Shown: positions 1 to 9,518, counted from the stretch's first letter. The stretch: DNA of 63,268 nucleotides from Arsenophonus nasoniae DSM 15247 (GCF_000429565.1 NZ_AUCC01000011.1:1-63268), one strand, 5' to 3'. Program-made: numbers and translations. The notes: generated by a model from the letters alone, not told the origin.

Positions 1-119
1 TACTCACCCGTCCGCCGCTCGCCGGCAAGAAAGCAAGCTTTCTCCCGCTGCCGCTCGACTTGCATGTGTTAGGCCTGCCGCCAGCGTTCAATCTGAGCCA
101 TGATCAAACTCTTCAATTA
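1..119 (-). rRNA. rrs: 16S ribosomal RNA, 5' end only (runs off the window)
   Basis: Read on the minus strand, this stretch carries the universal 16S start (TTGAAGAGTTTGATC followed by the region around primer 27F), then the first helices and the variable V1 loop. Only about 119 bases of the 5' domain lie in the window. By alignment with the E. coli mature end, nucleotide 1 falls at about position 119. Its place just downstream of gmhB, in the same direction, is that of rrsH in E. coli. Identity is certain; the exact mature end is approximate. Confidence 0.97.
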
Positions 120-445
120 AAAGTTTGATGCTCAAAGAATGTTTTACTGGCCGTAACGCTTTTTTTGCCACTTTGTCGGCCTTTTATCGCCTTCGCTGTT
201 GGCCAAAATAACGTTACTGCTTATTAGTTCATATATGAATTAACTGTTTGTCACTCTTTAAGACTTAATCTTCAAATAGTTTTTGATGATGTCTTGCGAG
301 TGCCCACACAGATTGTCTGATTAATTGTTAAAGAGCGTGCGACCGTAGTCGCGAGGTGGCGTATATTACGCTTTTCACCTTAAATTCGCGTTATACTTTA
401 CTTTTATTCACTTGTTGATGAATAAGTCGCGATAACAGGAAGGGC
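120..445 (-). promoter_or_regulatory. rRNA operon leader with boxA antitermination element
   Basis: This is the untranslated leader between the rRNA promoter and the 16S gene, read on the minus strand. The boxA sequence GCTCTTTAACAA lies at 325-336 (complement), followed by the conserved leader segment CAATCTGTGTGGGCACTCGC at about 293-316. In E. coli these elements recruit the Nus antitermination complex and allow RNase III processing. A second promoter (P2-like, TAATAT at 363-368 on the complement with a C-rich discriminator) may lie inside, but I see no good -35 for it. The 380 bases between the 16S gene and gmhB hold nothing else. Confidence 0.85.
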
Positions 446-473
446 ATTATAGATTTATTTTATCTTTGCACAA
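446..473 (-). promoter_or_regulatory. rRNA P1-type promoter
   Basis: On the minus strand TTGTGC (468-473) and TATAAT (446-451) are separated by 16 bases, the short spacing typical of rRNA P1 promoters. A GC-rich discriminator (GCCC) follows. The position about 330 bases upstream of the 16S gene fits. It is placed by consensus only. Confidence 0.7.
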
Positions 474-501
474 GTACTTTTTTAAAAAAAATAATTTTGC
501 T

Positions 502-1089
502 TTATTTATGAACAATAAGTTCATTTTTTTGACAATTTTTTATCTTATTGGGTAAATCTGCCAGGCTATTTATAATCCAATCAGCGCATTTTTTATCATC
601 TTCAGTGACAACCTTTGCTGAAGTAACCAATACATTAGTCCCAATATGCGCCTCTTTACCTGCTTGCATATCAGAAAGCTTATCACCAACCATATAAGAA
701 GCTTTCATATCAATATTAAGTTGTTTTTGCGCGGACAATAACATACCGGCCTTCGGCTTACGGCAATTGCATATTTGTCTATATTTTTGTTCAATTGCTG
801 CCGGATGATGAGGACAATAATAAATACCATCCAGCTCAACACCACGATCAATAAGAGACCAATCCATCCATTCCGTCAAGGCAAGAAATTGCGCTTCTGT
901 GAACAACCCTCTTGCAATGCCTGATTGATTGGTAACAAGTATCAAAGCATAACCCATTTTTTTTAATTCAAGCATTGCCTCAATGGCACCTTCGATAAAC
1001 TGAAAATTATCTATTTCATACACATAACCATGATCGTGGTTAATGGTACCATCACGATCAAGGAAAATCGCCGGAATACTTTGACTCAC
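502..1089 (-). CDS. gmhB: D-glycero-beta-D-manno-heptose-1,7-bisphosphate 7-phosphatase
   Basis: GmhB removes the 7-phosphate from heptose bisphosphate in the cytoplasmic ADP-heptose pathway that supplies the lipopolysaccharide inner core. The 195-residue protein has the HAD nucleophile motif DRDGT near residue 12, and a zinc site (CPHH, then CNCRKP) as in E. coli. The VGDKLSDM stretch is the HAD aspartate motif. Translation begins at GTG with GGAG seven bases upstream; the E. coli gene also starts with GTG. It is divergent from metN and points toward the rRNA operon, the same arrangement as gmhB-rrsH in E. coli. Length is normal and no lesion is visible. Confidence 0.95.
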   Translation of the reverse strand: MSQSIPAIFLDRDGTINHDHGYVYEIDNFQFIEGAIEAMLELKKMGYALILVTNQSGIARGLFTEAQFLALTEWMDWSLIDRGVELDGIYYCPHHPAAIEQKYRQICNCRKPKAGMLLSAQKQLNIDMKASYMVGDKLSDMQAGKEAHIGTNVLVTSAKVVTEDDKKCADWIINSLADLPNKIKNCQKNELIVHK

Positions 1090-1169
1090 CGTATTACTCC
1101 ATTAAATTTAACTTTGTTCATTATATGAAAAGCGGTTAAATAAGAACAGGATCAATATTTACATTTTTG

Positions 1170-1198
1170 TTGACTTAGACGTCTAGACACCTTAACAT
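1170..1198 (+). promoter_or_regulatory. metNIQ promoter with embedded MetJ operator (met boxes)
   Basis: TTGACT (1170-1175) and TAACAT (1193-1198) are spaced by 17 bases and form a good sigma-70 promoter ahead of metN. Inside the spacer lies a perfect met box, AGACGTCT (1177-1184), directly followed by a second degenerate box, AGACACCT (1185-1192). MetJ with S-adenosylmethionine binds tandem 8-base met boxes cooperatively. Binding here would occlude RNA polymerase and repress methionine import when methionine is plentiful. The sites are seen directly; repression is inferred from the E. coli regulon. Confidence 0.88.
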
Positions 1199-1255
1199 CC
1201 ATGTTAAATAGGATCGAATGTTCTCACCACTATTTCCATTATTTAGTAGATCACA

Positions 1256-2287
1256 ATGATAAGACTTTCTAACATTAATAAAATTTTTCACCAAGGAACA
1301 CATGCAATTCACGCATTAACCAATATTAATTTGCATGTTCCTCAAGGCCAAATTTACGGGGTTATCGGTGCTTCCGGTGCCGGAAAAAGTACGCTAATTC
1401 GTTGTGTTAATATGCTTGAACGCCCAACATCAGGAGAAGTATTCATTGATGGGCAGACATTGACCGATCTTTCTGAAAAAGAGTTAATCTTCACACGCCG
1501 TACTATCGGAATGATCTTCCAGCATTTCAATCTACTTTCTTCACGAAATGTTTTCGATAATATTGCCTTGCCTCTGGAGCTAGATAACACACCAAAGGCC
1601 AAAATCCATCAACGCGTAACAGAGTTATTAACACTAGTCGGTTTAGCAAATAAAAAAGATGCCTATCCAGCCAGTCTATCTGGAGGACAGAAACAACGCG
1701 TTGCTATAGCACGTGCTTTAGCCAATTCACCTAAAGTATTATTATGTGATGAAGCGACAAGTGCATTAGATCCGGCAACAACCCGTTCTATTCTTGAGCT
1801 ATTGAAAGATATTAATCGACGTTTAGGTTTAACCATTTTACTTATTACTCACGAGATGGACGTTGTAAAACGTATATGCGATCAAGTCGCGATTATTAGT
1901 GAAGGGCGCTTAATAGAACAAGATAGCGTTAGTGAAGTATTTTCTCATCCAAAGACCCCGATTGCGCAAAATTTTATTAAATCAACACTTGTATTAGATA
2001 TTCCTGAAGATTATCAAAAGCGTTTACAGATGGCGCCGGCACCCGATTTATCGCCATTATTGAAATTGGAATTTACCGGTAAGTCAGTCGATGCACCATT
2101 GATTTCAATGGTGGCTAGGAAATTTAATATTGACATTAATATATTAAGTTCACAAATTGACTACGCCGGTGGTGTTAAATTTGGTTTTATGCTGGCTGAA
2201 CTCCATGGTCTTGACGAAGATATTGAAAAATCAATTACCTTTTTAGAAGAGCACCATGTAAAAGTAGAGGTCTTAGGTTATGTCTGA
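1256..2287 (+). CDS. metN: Methionine ABC transporter ATP-binding protein MetN
   Basis: ATPase of the MetNIQ importer, which takes up D- and L-methionine across the inner membrane. The 343-residue protein has Walker A (GASGAGKST, about 38-46), the ABC signature LSGGQ (141-145), Walker B VLLCDE (161-166), and a C-terminal NIL/ACT-like domain (about 265-343) which in E. coli binds methionine and causes transinhibition. It is the first gene of metN-metI-metQ. Its last codons overlap metI by 8 bases, implying translational coupling. The MetJ-type promoter lies just upstream. Length and motifs match E. coli MetN. Confidence 0.97.
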   Translation: MIRLSNINKIFHQGTHAIHALTNINLHVPQGQIYGVIGASGAGKSTLIRCVNMLERPTSGEVFIDGQTLTDLSEKELIFTRRTIGMIFQHFNLLSSRNVFDNIALPLELDNTPKAKIHQRVTELLTLVGLANKKDAYPASLSGGQKQRVAIARALANSPKVLLCDEATSALDPATTRSILELLKDINRRLGLTILLITHEMDVVKRICDQVAIISEGRLIEQDSVSEVFSHPKTPIAQNFIKSTLVLDIPEDYQKRLQMAPAPDLSPLLKLEFTGKSVDAPLISMVARKFNIDINILSSQIDYAGGVKFGFMLAELHGLDEDIEKSITFLEEHHVKVEVLGYV

Positions 2288-2930
2288 AAAAATGATTATC
2301 CTGCTACTAAATGGTACGCTAGATACACTAATTATGACTTTTGTGTCAGGATTTTTGGGGTTTTTATTAGGACTTCCCATTGGGATATTACTTTATGTGA
2401 CTCGCCCCGGACAAGTTATGGAAAATCTGACACTTTACCGAACAGTGTCTGCATTAGTTAATGTGTTTCGTTCCATCCCATTTATTATTTTACTGGTTTG
2501 GATTATTCCATTAACTAAATTCATCGTCGGCACATCTATCGGTATTCAGGCCGCGATCGTTCCACTGACTATTGGGGCTGCACCTTTCATTGCCCGTATG
2601 GTTGAAAATACGCTGTTAGAGATCCCCAATGGTTTAATTGAAGCCGCTCGTTCAATGGGCGCAACGCCACTACAAATCATTAGTAAAATCTTGTTACCTG
2701 AGTCTTTGCCCGGTTTAGTCAATGCAGCGACCATTACCTTAATTATGTTAGTCGGTTACTCTGCGATGGGCGGTGCGGTTGGTTCTGGCGGGTTAGGTCA
2801 AATTGCGATGCAATACGGCTATTATACCTATAACCCAACTGTTATGAATACGGTTCTTGCTTTACTAATTATTTTAGTTTTTGCTATTCAATTTGTTGGC
2901 AATCACCTAATGAAAAAAACACGTAAATAA
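2280..2930 (+). CDS. metI: Methionine ABC transporter permease MetI
   Basis: Inner-membrane permease of the methionine importer, 216 residues with about five hydrophobic segments. The cytoplasmic EAA coupling motif that contacts MetN is visible as [10 protein letters not shown] near residue 120. The gene starts inside metN (8-base overlap) and is followed 51 bases later by metQ. Length equals the E. coli protein (217 residues). No lesion is seen. Confidence 0.96.
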   Translation: MSEKMIILLLNGTLDTLIMTFVSGFLGFLLGLPIGILLYVTRPGQVMENLTLYRTVSALVNVFRSIPFIILLVWIIPLTKFIVGTSIGIQAAIVPLTIGAAPFIARMVENTLLEIPNGLIEAARSMGATPLQIISKILLPESLPGLVNAATITLIMLVGYSAMGGAVGSGGLGQIAMQYGYYTYNPTVMNTVLALLIILVFAIQFVGNHLMKKTRK

Positions 2931-2981
2931 AATCCTCACTTAAAAAGGGTTAAAACTGAGTCTGGTCTTAAAGAGGTAATT

Positions 2982-3803
2982 ATGTCTATCAAAATAAAAA
3001 CTAGTGCCGTTGTTGCGGCACTATTCAGTATATTAGTTTTTAGTGGCTGTGGTGAAAAAACAGAAAAACCTAATCACATCAGAGTGGGTGTCATCATGGG
3101 CAAAGAGTTAGCAGTGGCTGAAGTCGCACAAAAAGTCGCCAAAGAAAAATATCAGCTTGATGTTGAATTAGTTACCTTTAATGATTTTGTACTGCCAAAT
3201 GAATCTCTGGACAAAGGCTATATTGATGTTAATGCATTTCAACACAAACCTTATTTAGAGCAACAAATTAAAGATCGCAATTATAAATTAGTCGCTGTTG
3301 GCAAAACATTTATTTATCCTATTGCGGCTTATTCTAAAAAGATTAAGTCTGTTGAACAACTAGCTGATGGTGCCCAAATCGCAATTCCCAATGATCCTAC
3401 TAACTTAGGACGTTCACTATTGTTGTTACAAAAACAAGGGCTAATCAAAGTAAGTAATAGTGCCGGTTTACAACCTACCGTATTGGATATCACTGAAAAT
3501 CCTAAAAAGCTGAACTTTATTGAACTGGAAGCACCGCAATTGCCTCGTAGTCTAGATGATCCCAAGATTGTTCTCGCGATTATTAATACAACTTGGGCTA
3601 GTAGCGCCGAACCTAAATTAACACCAGCAAAAGATGGATTGTTCGTTGAAGACAAAAATTCACCTTATGTAAATCTCATCGTGAGTCGTATAGATAATAA
3701 AGATAATGAAAATGTGAAAAAATTTGTTAAAGCCTATCAATCTAGCGAAGTCGCTGAAGCAGCGAATAAAATTTTTGACGGGGGGGCTATCCCTGGTTGG
3801 TAA
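2982..3803 (+). CDS. metQ: Methionine-binding lipoprotein MetQ
   Basis: Substrate-binding lipoprotein that delivers methionine to MetNI. The 273-residue product has an N-terminal signal peptide ending in FSGC, so lipidation is expected at Cys23, followed by the NLPA-family fold (RVGVIMGKELAVAEVA and DVNAFQHKPYL are typical). A strong AAGAGG ribosome-binding site lies 8 bases before the ATG. It closes the operon and is followed by a hairpin terminator. Family membership is clear from order and sequence. The lipobox has Phe at -3 rather than the usual Leu. Confidence 0.95.
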   Translation: MSIKIKTSAVVAALFSILVFSGCGEKTEKPNHIRVGVIMGKELAVAEVAQKVAKEKYQLDVELVTFNDFVLPNESLDKGYIDVNAFQHKPYLEQQIKDRNYKLVAVGKTFIYPIAAYSKKIKSVEQLADGAQIAIPNDPTNLGRSLLLLQKQGLIKVSNSAGLQPTVLDITENPKKLNFIELEAPQLPRSLDDPKIVLAIINTTWASSAEPKLTPAKDGLFVEDKNSPYVNLIVSRIDNKDNENVKKFVKAYQSSEVAEAANKIFDGGAIPGW

Positions 3804-3828
3804 TTGCTTTATCAAAAAGAGTGACATT

Positions 3829-3867
3829 ATAATAAAACAAGCGGATATAATCCGCTTGTTTTATTAT
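3829..3867 (+). terminator. Rho-independent terminator after metQ
   Basis: A perfect inverted repeat has 17-base arms (3829-3845 and 3851-3867) around a 5-base loop. The core is AAGCGGA/TCCGCTT, flanked by A and T runs, so it can work in both directions. It lies 25 bases after the metQ stop codon. Confidence 0.9.
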
Positions 3868-3950
3868 AAATTTCATTCAATTAATTATTCCATTATGATG
3901 GCTAAAACTGATTTTTAGCGCTAATTTGATTTTTTTAATAAGGAATTTAT

Positions 3951-4349
3951 ATGCGCTTATTACTCTGTTGTCTTGTACTTTGTATTTCAGGCTGTAATTT
4001 ACTTTCTCCAACTGAATATAATAAACAAGATAACTCGCTAAAAAAAACAAAAAAATGTTATCAACAAAATATCACCACAAAAAGGTTCTGTGGTAAAAGT
4101 TATTGATAAAACAGAAGCGCTGCTAGGTAAACCATTTAAGGATCTGGGTATTGTTTCCGGTATTTCATGTCAACCTAATCGACAAGATCCAAGCGTAAGT
4201 ATTCCAAAGGCGAAAAAAACATGTTGAAAAAGGCCTCTTCTCAGGGAGCAAATATCGTGTTATTGCATCGTTGTGAAATAATTAGTACACCTGATTGTTA
4301 TCAAACTGCTATTTGTGAAGGTTCTGCACTGAATATTATCAATGAATAA
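3951..4349 (+). pseudogene. rcsF: rcsF, outer-membrane stress-sensor lipoprotein, broken by two frameshifts
   Basis: RcsF signals envelope damage to the Rcs phosphorelay. The start (MRLLLCC, lipobox ISGC), the middle (GKPFKDLG, VSGISCQ) and the end (NIVLLHRCEI, then CEGSALNI) all align with E. coli RcsF but fall in different frames. The first break is at the five-A run near 4079-4083, where the N-terminal frame has one base too many and then hits TAA. The second is at the seven-A run at 4213-4219, which is one base short. Correcting each A run by one base restores a protein of about 132 residues with the conserved Cys residues. The stop overlaps the trmO start by 8 bases. It could be a true pseudogene, a gene rescued by polymerase slippage, or two sequencing errors. 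Confidence 0.85.
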
Positions 4350-5055
4350 TTTCCAATTTAACGTGATTGGGCTGATAGAATCACCCTATAAAGAAAAATT
4401 TGCCATCCCGAGACAACCAGGCTTAATTGATGACGGACAGGGTTTTTTGCGTCTATTACCACCTTATAATCATCCTGATGCGGTTCGCGGATTGGAACAA
4501 TTTAGCCATATTTGGGTTATTTTCATTTTTCATCAAACCAAACAACAAAGTTGGCGCCCACTGGTAAGGCCTCCCCGTTTAGGCGGCAATACTAAAATGG
4601 GCGTTTTCGCCACTCGTTCTCCATTTCGTCCTAATCCTATAGGTATGTCATTAATTGAATTGAAAAATCTAATTATCCGTGATAGCGAGGTAGGCTTGAC
4701 TCTAGGGAGTATTGATTTAGTTGATGGAACTCCTGTTATTGATATAAAACCCTATCTTCCTTTTGCCGAATCTTTACCAAAAGCAGTTGCTGGATTTGCG
4801 CAAGCTGCACCCGCTAATAAAATGACAGTTATTTTTTCTGCTACCGCCCAAAAACAGCTGATTGAGCAACAAACCCGCTACTCTTTCCTTGAGCGTTTTA
4901 TTCGACAAGTCTTAGCCCAAGACCCACGTCCAGCATATAAAAAAAATGCTGCTGATGAAAAAATCTACGCTGTTCATCTGCTTGATTTTAACGTTAGATG
5001 GCGAATTTCAGCGAATATAGTGGTCGTTCTTTCCTTAGATACGCTAAAAAATTAA
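4342..5055 (+). CDS. trmO: tRNA (adenine(37)-N6)-methyltransferase TrmO
   Basis: TrmO (formerly YaeB/TsaA) adds a methyl group to N6-threonylcarbamoyladenosine-37 of threonine tRNAs, using S-adenosylmethionine. The 237-residue protein has the typical SPYKEKFAIPRQPGL start, the RPPRLGG and ATRSPFRPNPIGMS motifs of the YaeB beta-barrel SAM-binding domain, and a C-terminal domain with LAQDPRPAY. Length matches E. coli (235). The ATG lies inside the end of rcsF, as expected for an rcsF-trmO-proS order. Its frame is intact although rcsF just upstream is broken. Confidence 0.95.
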   Translation: MNNFQFNVIGLIESPYKEKFAIPRQPGLIDDGQGFLRLLPPYNHPDAVRGLEQFSHIWVIFIFHQTKQQSWRPLVRPPRLGGNTKMGVFATRSPFRPNPIGMSLIELKNLIIRDSEVGLTLGSIDLVDGTPVIDIKPYLPFAESLPKAVAGFAQAAPANKMTVIFSATAQKQLIEQQTRYSFLERFIRQVLAQDPRPAYKKNAADEKIYAVHLLDFNVRWRISANIVVVLSLDTLKN

Positions 5056-5065
5056 GTTATCTCTT

Positions 5066-5092
5066 TTGACATTAGCAAGTCACTGGTAGACT
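5066..5092 (+). promoter_or_regulatory. Possible proS promoter
   Basis: A perfect -35 hexamer TTGACA (5066-5071) is followed by TAGACT (5087-5092) at 15-base spacing, in the 107-base gap before proS. The -35 is convincing; the spacing and -10 are weak. Confidence 0.4.
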
Positions 5093-5162
5093 GGGGAATA
5101 ATTTTGTTTTAATGGTTGGTTAATGCCAACTGGAAGTAATTCGTCGTTGATGGAAGCTAATA

Positions 5163-6878
5163 ATGCGTACAAGCCAATATCTTCTCTCTACTTTAAAAGA
5201 GACTCCCGCCGACGCTGAAGTTATCAGTCATAAGCTGATGCTTCGCGCAGGTATGATCCGTAAACTTGCTTCAGGGCTATATGACTGGCTACCAACCGGT
5301 GTCCGTGTGTTGCGCAAAGTTGAGAACATTATTCGTGAAGAAATGAATCGCGCTGGTGCAATTGAGATCTCCATGCCGATAGTTCAGCCAGCCGATCTCT
5401 GGCAAGAGAGTGGGCGTTGGGAGCAATATGGGCCAGAATTACTTCGTTTTGTTGATCGTGGCGAGCGACCTTTTGTGTTGGGCCCAACTCATGAAGAGGT
5501 AATTACCGATCTTATTCGTAACGAAGTAACTTCTTATAAGCAGCTTCCGTTGAACCTTTATCAAATCCAAACAAAATTTCGTGACGAAGTAAGGCCACGT
5601 TTTGGTGTGATGCGCTCCCGTGAATTTATTATGAAAGACGCTTATTCTTTTCATACCGACCAAGACTCGCTGCAACAAACTTACGATGCTATGTATGCGG
5701 CCTATAGTGCAATCTTTACGCGTATTGGCTTCAATTTTAGGGCAGTCCAAGCAGATACTGGTTCTATTGGTGGTAATGCCTCGCATGAATTTCAAGTATT
5801 AGCGGATAGTGGTGAAGATAATATTGTTTTTTCTACTGCTTCAGATTATGCCGCTAATATTGAACTGGCCGAAGCCATTTGTCTTTCGAATGAACGCGCT
5901 GCACCAGTTGAAGATATGCGTCTTGTCGATACGCCTAACGCCAAAACCATTGCCGAACTTGTAGAGCAACATGATTTACCTATTGAGAAAACAATTAAAA
6001 CTTTAATTGTTAGTGCCGCAAAAGAGAGTGGTCACCAGCTTATTGCTTTATTGGTCCGCGGTGATCATGAACTCAATGAGGTTAAAGCAGAAAAACACCC
6101 TTTGGTGGCAAGTCCACTGAGATTCGCAACAGAAGAAGAAATACGTGCCACCCTGAAAGCTGGCCCAGGTTCATTAGGCCCTGTTAACTTGCCAATACCG
6201 GCGATTATCGACCGCAGCGTTGCTATGATGAGTGATTTTAGTGCAGGCGCTAATATCGATCATAAACACTATTTTGGTATCAATTGGCAACGGGATCTCT
6301 CTTTACCCGAAGTTTACGATCTACGTAATGTCGTCGAAGGCGATCCGAGTCCAGACGGTAAAGGTACTCTACAAATTAAACGTGGGATAGAAGTTGGTCA
6401 TATCTTTCAACTTGGAACTAAATATTCTGAAGCAATGAAGGCCAGTGTACAAAATGAAGATGGCCATAATCAAACGGTAACGATGGGATGTTATGGTATT
6501 GGTGTCACGCGGATTGTCGCAGCAGCAATTGAACAAAGCCACGATGATAAAGGAATTATTTGGCCTGATGCTATTGCGCCTTTTCAGGTTGCTATTTTAC
6601 CGATGAATATGCATAAATCCTATCGTGTAAAAGAGGTTGCTGAAAGACTTTACCGTGATTTGCAAGCCAAAGGAATTGATGTTCTTTTAGATGATCGTAA
6701 AGAGCGGCCTGGTGTGATGTTCGCCGATATGGAGCTTATTGGCATACCTCATACAATAGTGATCGGTGATCGTAATTTAGATAACAACCAGGTTGAATAT
6801 AAACAACGGCGAAATAATGAGAAAGAATATATTAATATTGCTGGGATAGTTGATTTTCTGCATACAAAACTTAACTAA
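5163..6878 (+). CDS. proS: Prolyl-tRNA synthetase
   Basis: Class II aminoacyl-tRNA synthetase that charges tRNA-Pro in the cytoplasm. The 571-residue length matches the bacterial-type enzyme (572 in E. coli). Visible parts are the N-terminal catalytic core with class II motifs ([10 protein letters not shown] for motif 2), the inserted YbaK-like editing domain (about 225-390) which hydrolyses mischarged Ala-tRNA-Pro, motif 3 ([17 protein letters not shown] near 445) and the anticodon-binding domain. It lies between trmO and the convergent nlpE. Identity is certain. Confidence 0.98.
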   Translation: MRTSQYLLSTLKETPADAEVISHKLMLRAGMIRKLASGLYDWLPTGVRVLRKVENIIREEMNRAGAIEISMPIVQPADLWQESGRWEQYGPELLRFVDRGERPFVLGPTHEEVITDLIRNEVTSYKQLPLNLYQIQTKFRDEVRPRFGVMRSREFIMKDAYSFHTDQDSLQQTYDAMYAAYSAIFTRIGFNFRAVQADTGSIGGNASHEFQVLADSGEDNIVFSTASDYAANIELAEAICLSNERAAPVEDMRLVDTPNAKTIAELVEQHDLPIEKTIKTLIVSAAKESGHQLIALLVRGDHELNEVKAEKHPLVASPLRFATEEEIRATLKAGPGSLGPVNLPIPAIIDRSVAMMSDFSAGANIDHKHYFGINWQRDLSLPEVYDLRNVVEGDPSPDGKGTLQIKRGIEVGHIFQLGTKYSEAMKASVQNEDGHNQTVTMGCYGIGVTRIVAAAIEQSHDDKGIIWPDAIAPFQVAILPMNMHKSYRVKEVAERLYRDLQAKGIDVLLDDRKERPGVMFADMELIGIPHTIVIGDRNLDNNQVEYKQRRNNEKEYINIAGIVDFLHTKLN

Positions 6879-6895
6879 TCAGCCTCATTAAGGCA

Positions 6896-6924
6896 AAATG
6901 CCCAGCTCTTTTAGTTGGGCATTT
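6896..6924. terminator. Bidirectional terminator between proS and nlpE
   Basis: AAATGCCCAGCT pairs with AGTTGGGCATTT (one G-U pair) around a short loop, with flanking A and T stretches. It lies between the convergent proS and nlpE stop codons and can serve both. Confidence 0.82.
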
Positions 6925-6938
6925 CATATAACTGATAA

Positions 6939-7601
6939 TTAGCGAGACTGACAAGTACGCAATTTATCAAATTTAATCGTTCCAGTCTGGATCAATGTGG
7001 CATCAAACAATCCATCCTCCATCGAAGGACGGATAGTATAATAGCCCTCAACTTCAACATAAACTGGTTTACCCGCTTCAATACCCGTTGCGCGATATTG
7101 GTTTTCTAAATCAATACCACTCACACTATAAGTACGCCCCGTTTTACACTCTTTAAATAAAGCCGCGTCGGCGATATAGCGATATTCTCCGCTCTTTATG
7201 TCAGGCTTAACTTGCTCTAATGTATAATTTAAATTGCTTTCTATTTTATTTCCTTCCTGATCGAGATATTCTATTGTTTTATCATCAGTACTAGGTTGAA
7301 AATAGGTTTTTTGTTCTTCAGAATCAATCAAAAATAATTTAGTGCCTTTTTTAGTCCAATTTCCGCTAGAAAAAAAAGTATTTTTTTGTTCTTCCTTACC
7401 CAAATAAGTCAATTGTTCAATATATGTACCATTCGGATTAAAAAGAACGGTTGTTTCAATACCTGAACAATCTGCGCAAGGAAGTACGCCAGTATAAACT
7501 TTATCTACTGGCTGGTTCTGAGATTGTGATAATTTATGCTGGCAGCCAGCTAGGCTCAGCGCACCTATTGTGAGCAATATTTTTAATACTTTTTGATTCA
7601 T
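6939..7601 (-). CDS. nlpE: Outer-membrane lipoprotein NlpE (CutF)
   Basis: NlpE is the outer-membrane lipoprotein that activates the Cpx response on surface contact, misfolding or copper stress. The 220-residue product has a signal peptide ending LAGC (lipidation at Cys20) and a lipocalin-like N-terminal domain with the CADC pair (Cys42, Cys45). The C-terminal half keeps two further Cys (KECKT and RTCQS), as in E. coli. I chose the second of two adjacent ATGs (7599-7601), because GGAG is six bases before it. A longer reading needs a TTG start. The gene is on its own and convergent with proS; yaeQ and arfB, its E. coli neighbours, are missing. Confidence 0.92.
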   Translation of the reverse strand: MNQKVLKILLTIGALSLAGCQHKLSQSQNQPVDKVYTGVLPCADCSGIETTVLFNPNGTYIEQLTYLGKEEQKNTFFSSGNWTKKGTKLFLIDSEEQKTYFQPSTDDKTIEYLDQEGNKIESNLNYTLEQVKPDIKSGEYRYIADAALFKECKTGRTYSVSGIDLENQYRATGIEAGKPVYVEVEGYYTIRPSMEDGLFDATLIQTGTIKFDKLRTCQSR

Positions 7602-7762
7602 CATTCGCTCCAAAATCCATCAATAAAATAGATCTATTACAATAACAATCGTTTATTTTCAGCAAACCATTTTACCTGGTTAAACAATATTTAAAACCAT
7701 TTGTTAAATTTCATTGCGTACCATTAATATTAGCCAAAATCATACTAATGTTTTCGTTCTTC

Positions 7763-7790
7763 GTTACAAAAAAAAGTCTGGTGCTATTAT
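7763..7790 (+). promoter_or_regulatory. Probable rof promoter and leader hairpin
   Basis: GTTACA (7763-7768) and TATTAT (7785-7790) are 16 bases apart, with a GCGC discriminator. Downstream, before the rof start, GGCGG and CCGCC (7832-7836, 7844-7848) form a small hairpin, and CACT/AGTG (about 7848-7861) could fold close to the ribosome-binding site. Consensus matching only. Confidence 0.45.
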
Positions 7791-7872
7791 GCGCTTTAAG
7801 TAGTAAATGCTTATAATTACAAATATCCGAAGGCGGCAAATAACCGCCACTTAACAATAGTGGTGAGGGATT

Positions 7873-8139
7873 ATGTCTAAAGATACTGAATACAAACCAA
7901 TTAACTGTGATGACTATGATTATTTAGAACTCGCTTGCCAACATAGTCTTCAATTAGCTATAAAATTGAATAATGGGGAGATTATTGAAGGCAAAGCAAT
8001 CGATCTACTGTTAAAAAAACAGGTTGAATATCTGGTTGTTGAGGCTGCTAATGAAAAAAAGCAACTGCGATTAGATCATATTGTTAGTTTTAGTCATCCT
8101 GAAATTGGAGACATCGTTATTGATCATTCTGGATCATAA
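7873..8139 (+). CDS. rof: Rho-binding antiterminator Rof (YaeO)
   Basis: Small cytoplasmic protein that binds Rho near its primary RNA site and inhibits Rho-dependent termination. The 88-residue sequence carries the family features YKPINCDDYDYLELACQHS at the start and YLVVEAA...LRLDHIVSFSHPEIG in the second half. It is close to E. coli Rof (84 residues). A GTGAGGG ribosome-binding site lies just upstream. It stands alone between nlpE and the convergent tilS; the small yaeP gene usually found just before it is not visible. Confidence 0.94.
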   Translation: MSKDTEYKPINCDDYDYLELACQHSLQLAIKLNNGEIIEGKAIDLLLKKQVEYLVVEAANEKKQLRLDHIVSFSHPEIGDIVIDHSGS

Positions 8140-8169
8140 AAGAAGCCATGATTAAACAAGCGCGAGAAT

Positions 8170-8198
8170 AACCCTTACTAGTAGAGTAAGGGTTTTTT
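8170..8198. terminator. Terminator between rof and tilS
   Basis: AACCCTTAC (8170-8178) pairs with GTAAGGGTT (8186-8194) around a 7-base loop, followed by a run of six T on the plus strand. It ends rof transcription. The stem overlaps the last codon of the convergent tilS. Confidence 0.88.
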
Positions 8199-9518
8199 AT
8201 CGGTTATCCATTTTACGTTCAATGCAGACTGCCCTTGAATACATCGCCCAGATTCGGTAATAAATACACCAACAGCGGCAATAAGTTCATCGTTATAATA
8301 AACCAAAGGTATTCTTTCTCTTAACCATGGAGCAACACCTAATTCTTGCCAAAGTTTTTTACTCCGCCTCGCGTGCTGGCGGCCAATAATTTTAATATTG
8401 CCTTTTAAACCAAATCGAATAGTCACCTTTTCATTTTGTAATGGAGCACGAACACTAATGCCTTTATCTACCACCCTAAGCGTCCCTAAATTATCGGGTA
8501 ATTTAATGGCTGCAGGCAACTGCCACGCTAAACAAATTTTAGTCAGATCGTTAAATTGTGGTAGCAACCAAAGTTGTTGTTTAAAACGCCGAATAACATT
8601 GTTGTTAGCTAACTTAAATTGCGGTTCGGCATCTGGCCGCGCACAGATCACGTCTTGCCAAATCTGTTTTAATTGAACACGAGAAGGCATCAAAATTCGA
8701 TGAAAACTCAACCAACGGCGTAATATTGCGTTACGTTTTATTGCAGAATAACTTGCTAAAGCATCAAGCTGCAAGGCTCCTTCTGCCGTTACTAGCTGAG
8801 ATAAATAATCTTGTAGTAACTCATTTAGTAAGGCTTCTTGTTCGGCACATAAACTGGCACTTCTAGCCACTGCTTGCGAAAAATGCGGCCAACGTCGATT
8901 GAAATGTGGCATTATCGTCAAACGTAAAAAATTACGATCATAGCGCTGATCTTGGTTACTATCGTCCTCTATCCAAGAAAGTGCTTTTTTTTGCGCATAA
9001 ACAACCAATTGCTGACGGCTAAAAGATAATAAAGGTCTGATTAAATAGCTATCAGCAAACGGCATAGAAATTGGCATGGCAGATAAGCCTGCTGGCCCAC
9101 TGCCCCGTTTTAATGCTAATAAAAAAGTTTCTGCTTGATCATCTAAATGTTGGGCAGTAACAATAATTTCTTCAGGTAATAATATTTCGCGAAACGCTCG
9201 ATATCGTGCATCACGCGCCGCTGCTTCTATCCCTTTTTTAGTCGGATCGATATAAACCGGCTGTGAATAAAACGCTACCTGCAAGTCGCAACAAACTTGT
9301 TGGCAATGGATAGCCCAATCATCAGCTTTATCATTAAGTCCGTGATGAATATAGACCGCACGGATGTTAAGATTTGGCACTGCGGTTTGACGTAATGTCA
9401 CTAAGGCATGTAATAAAACCGTTGAATCCAGTCCACCACTGAAGCCTACCAACACTCGGCGTGTTGAGCCGATAGCTTTTATAATTTGGTTCAGTAATGC
9501 AGCCTCATCAACATTCAT
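8178..9518 (-). CDS. tilS: tRNA(Ile)-lysidine synthetase
   Basis: TilS converts C34 of the minor tRNA-Ile(CAU) to lysidine with ATP and lysine, so that it reads AUA and is charged with isoleucine. It is essential in most bacteria. The 446-residue protein has the PP-loop ATP motif SGGLDS (27-32), the AQHLDDQAET motif near 120, and the C-terminal tRNA-binding domains of the E. coli-type long form. The gene is monocistronic here. ldcC and other genes found between tilS and accA in E. coli are gone. Confidence 0.96.
   Translation of the reverse strand: MNVDEAALLNQIIKAIGSTRRVLVGFSGGLDSTVLLHALVTLRQTAVPNLNIRAVYIHHGLNDKADDWAIHCQQVCCDLQVAFYSQPVYIDPTKKGIEAAARDARYRAFREILLPEEIIVTAQHLDDQAETFLLALKRGSGPAGLSAMPISMPFADSYLIRPLLSFSRQQLVVYAQKKALSWIEDDSNQDQRYDRNFLRLTIMPHFNRRWPHFSQAVARSASLCAEQEALLNELLQDYLSQLVTAEGALQLDALASYSAIKRNAILRRWLSFHRILMPSRVQLKQIWQDVICARPDAEPQFKLANNNVIRRFKQQLWLLPQFNDLTKICLAWQLPAAIKLPDNLGTLRVVDKGISVRAPLQNEKVTIRFGLKGNIKIIGRQHARRSKKLWQELGVAPWLRERIPLVYYNDELIAAVGVFITESGRCIQGQSALNVKWITDKKPLLY

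Noticed and set aside
363-391. rRNA P2 promoter
   Set aside because: A -10 and discriminator are plausible, but no -35 at proper spacing could be found.
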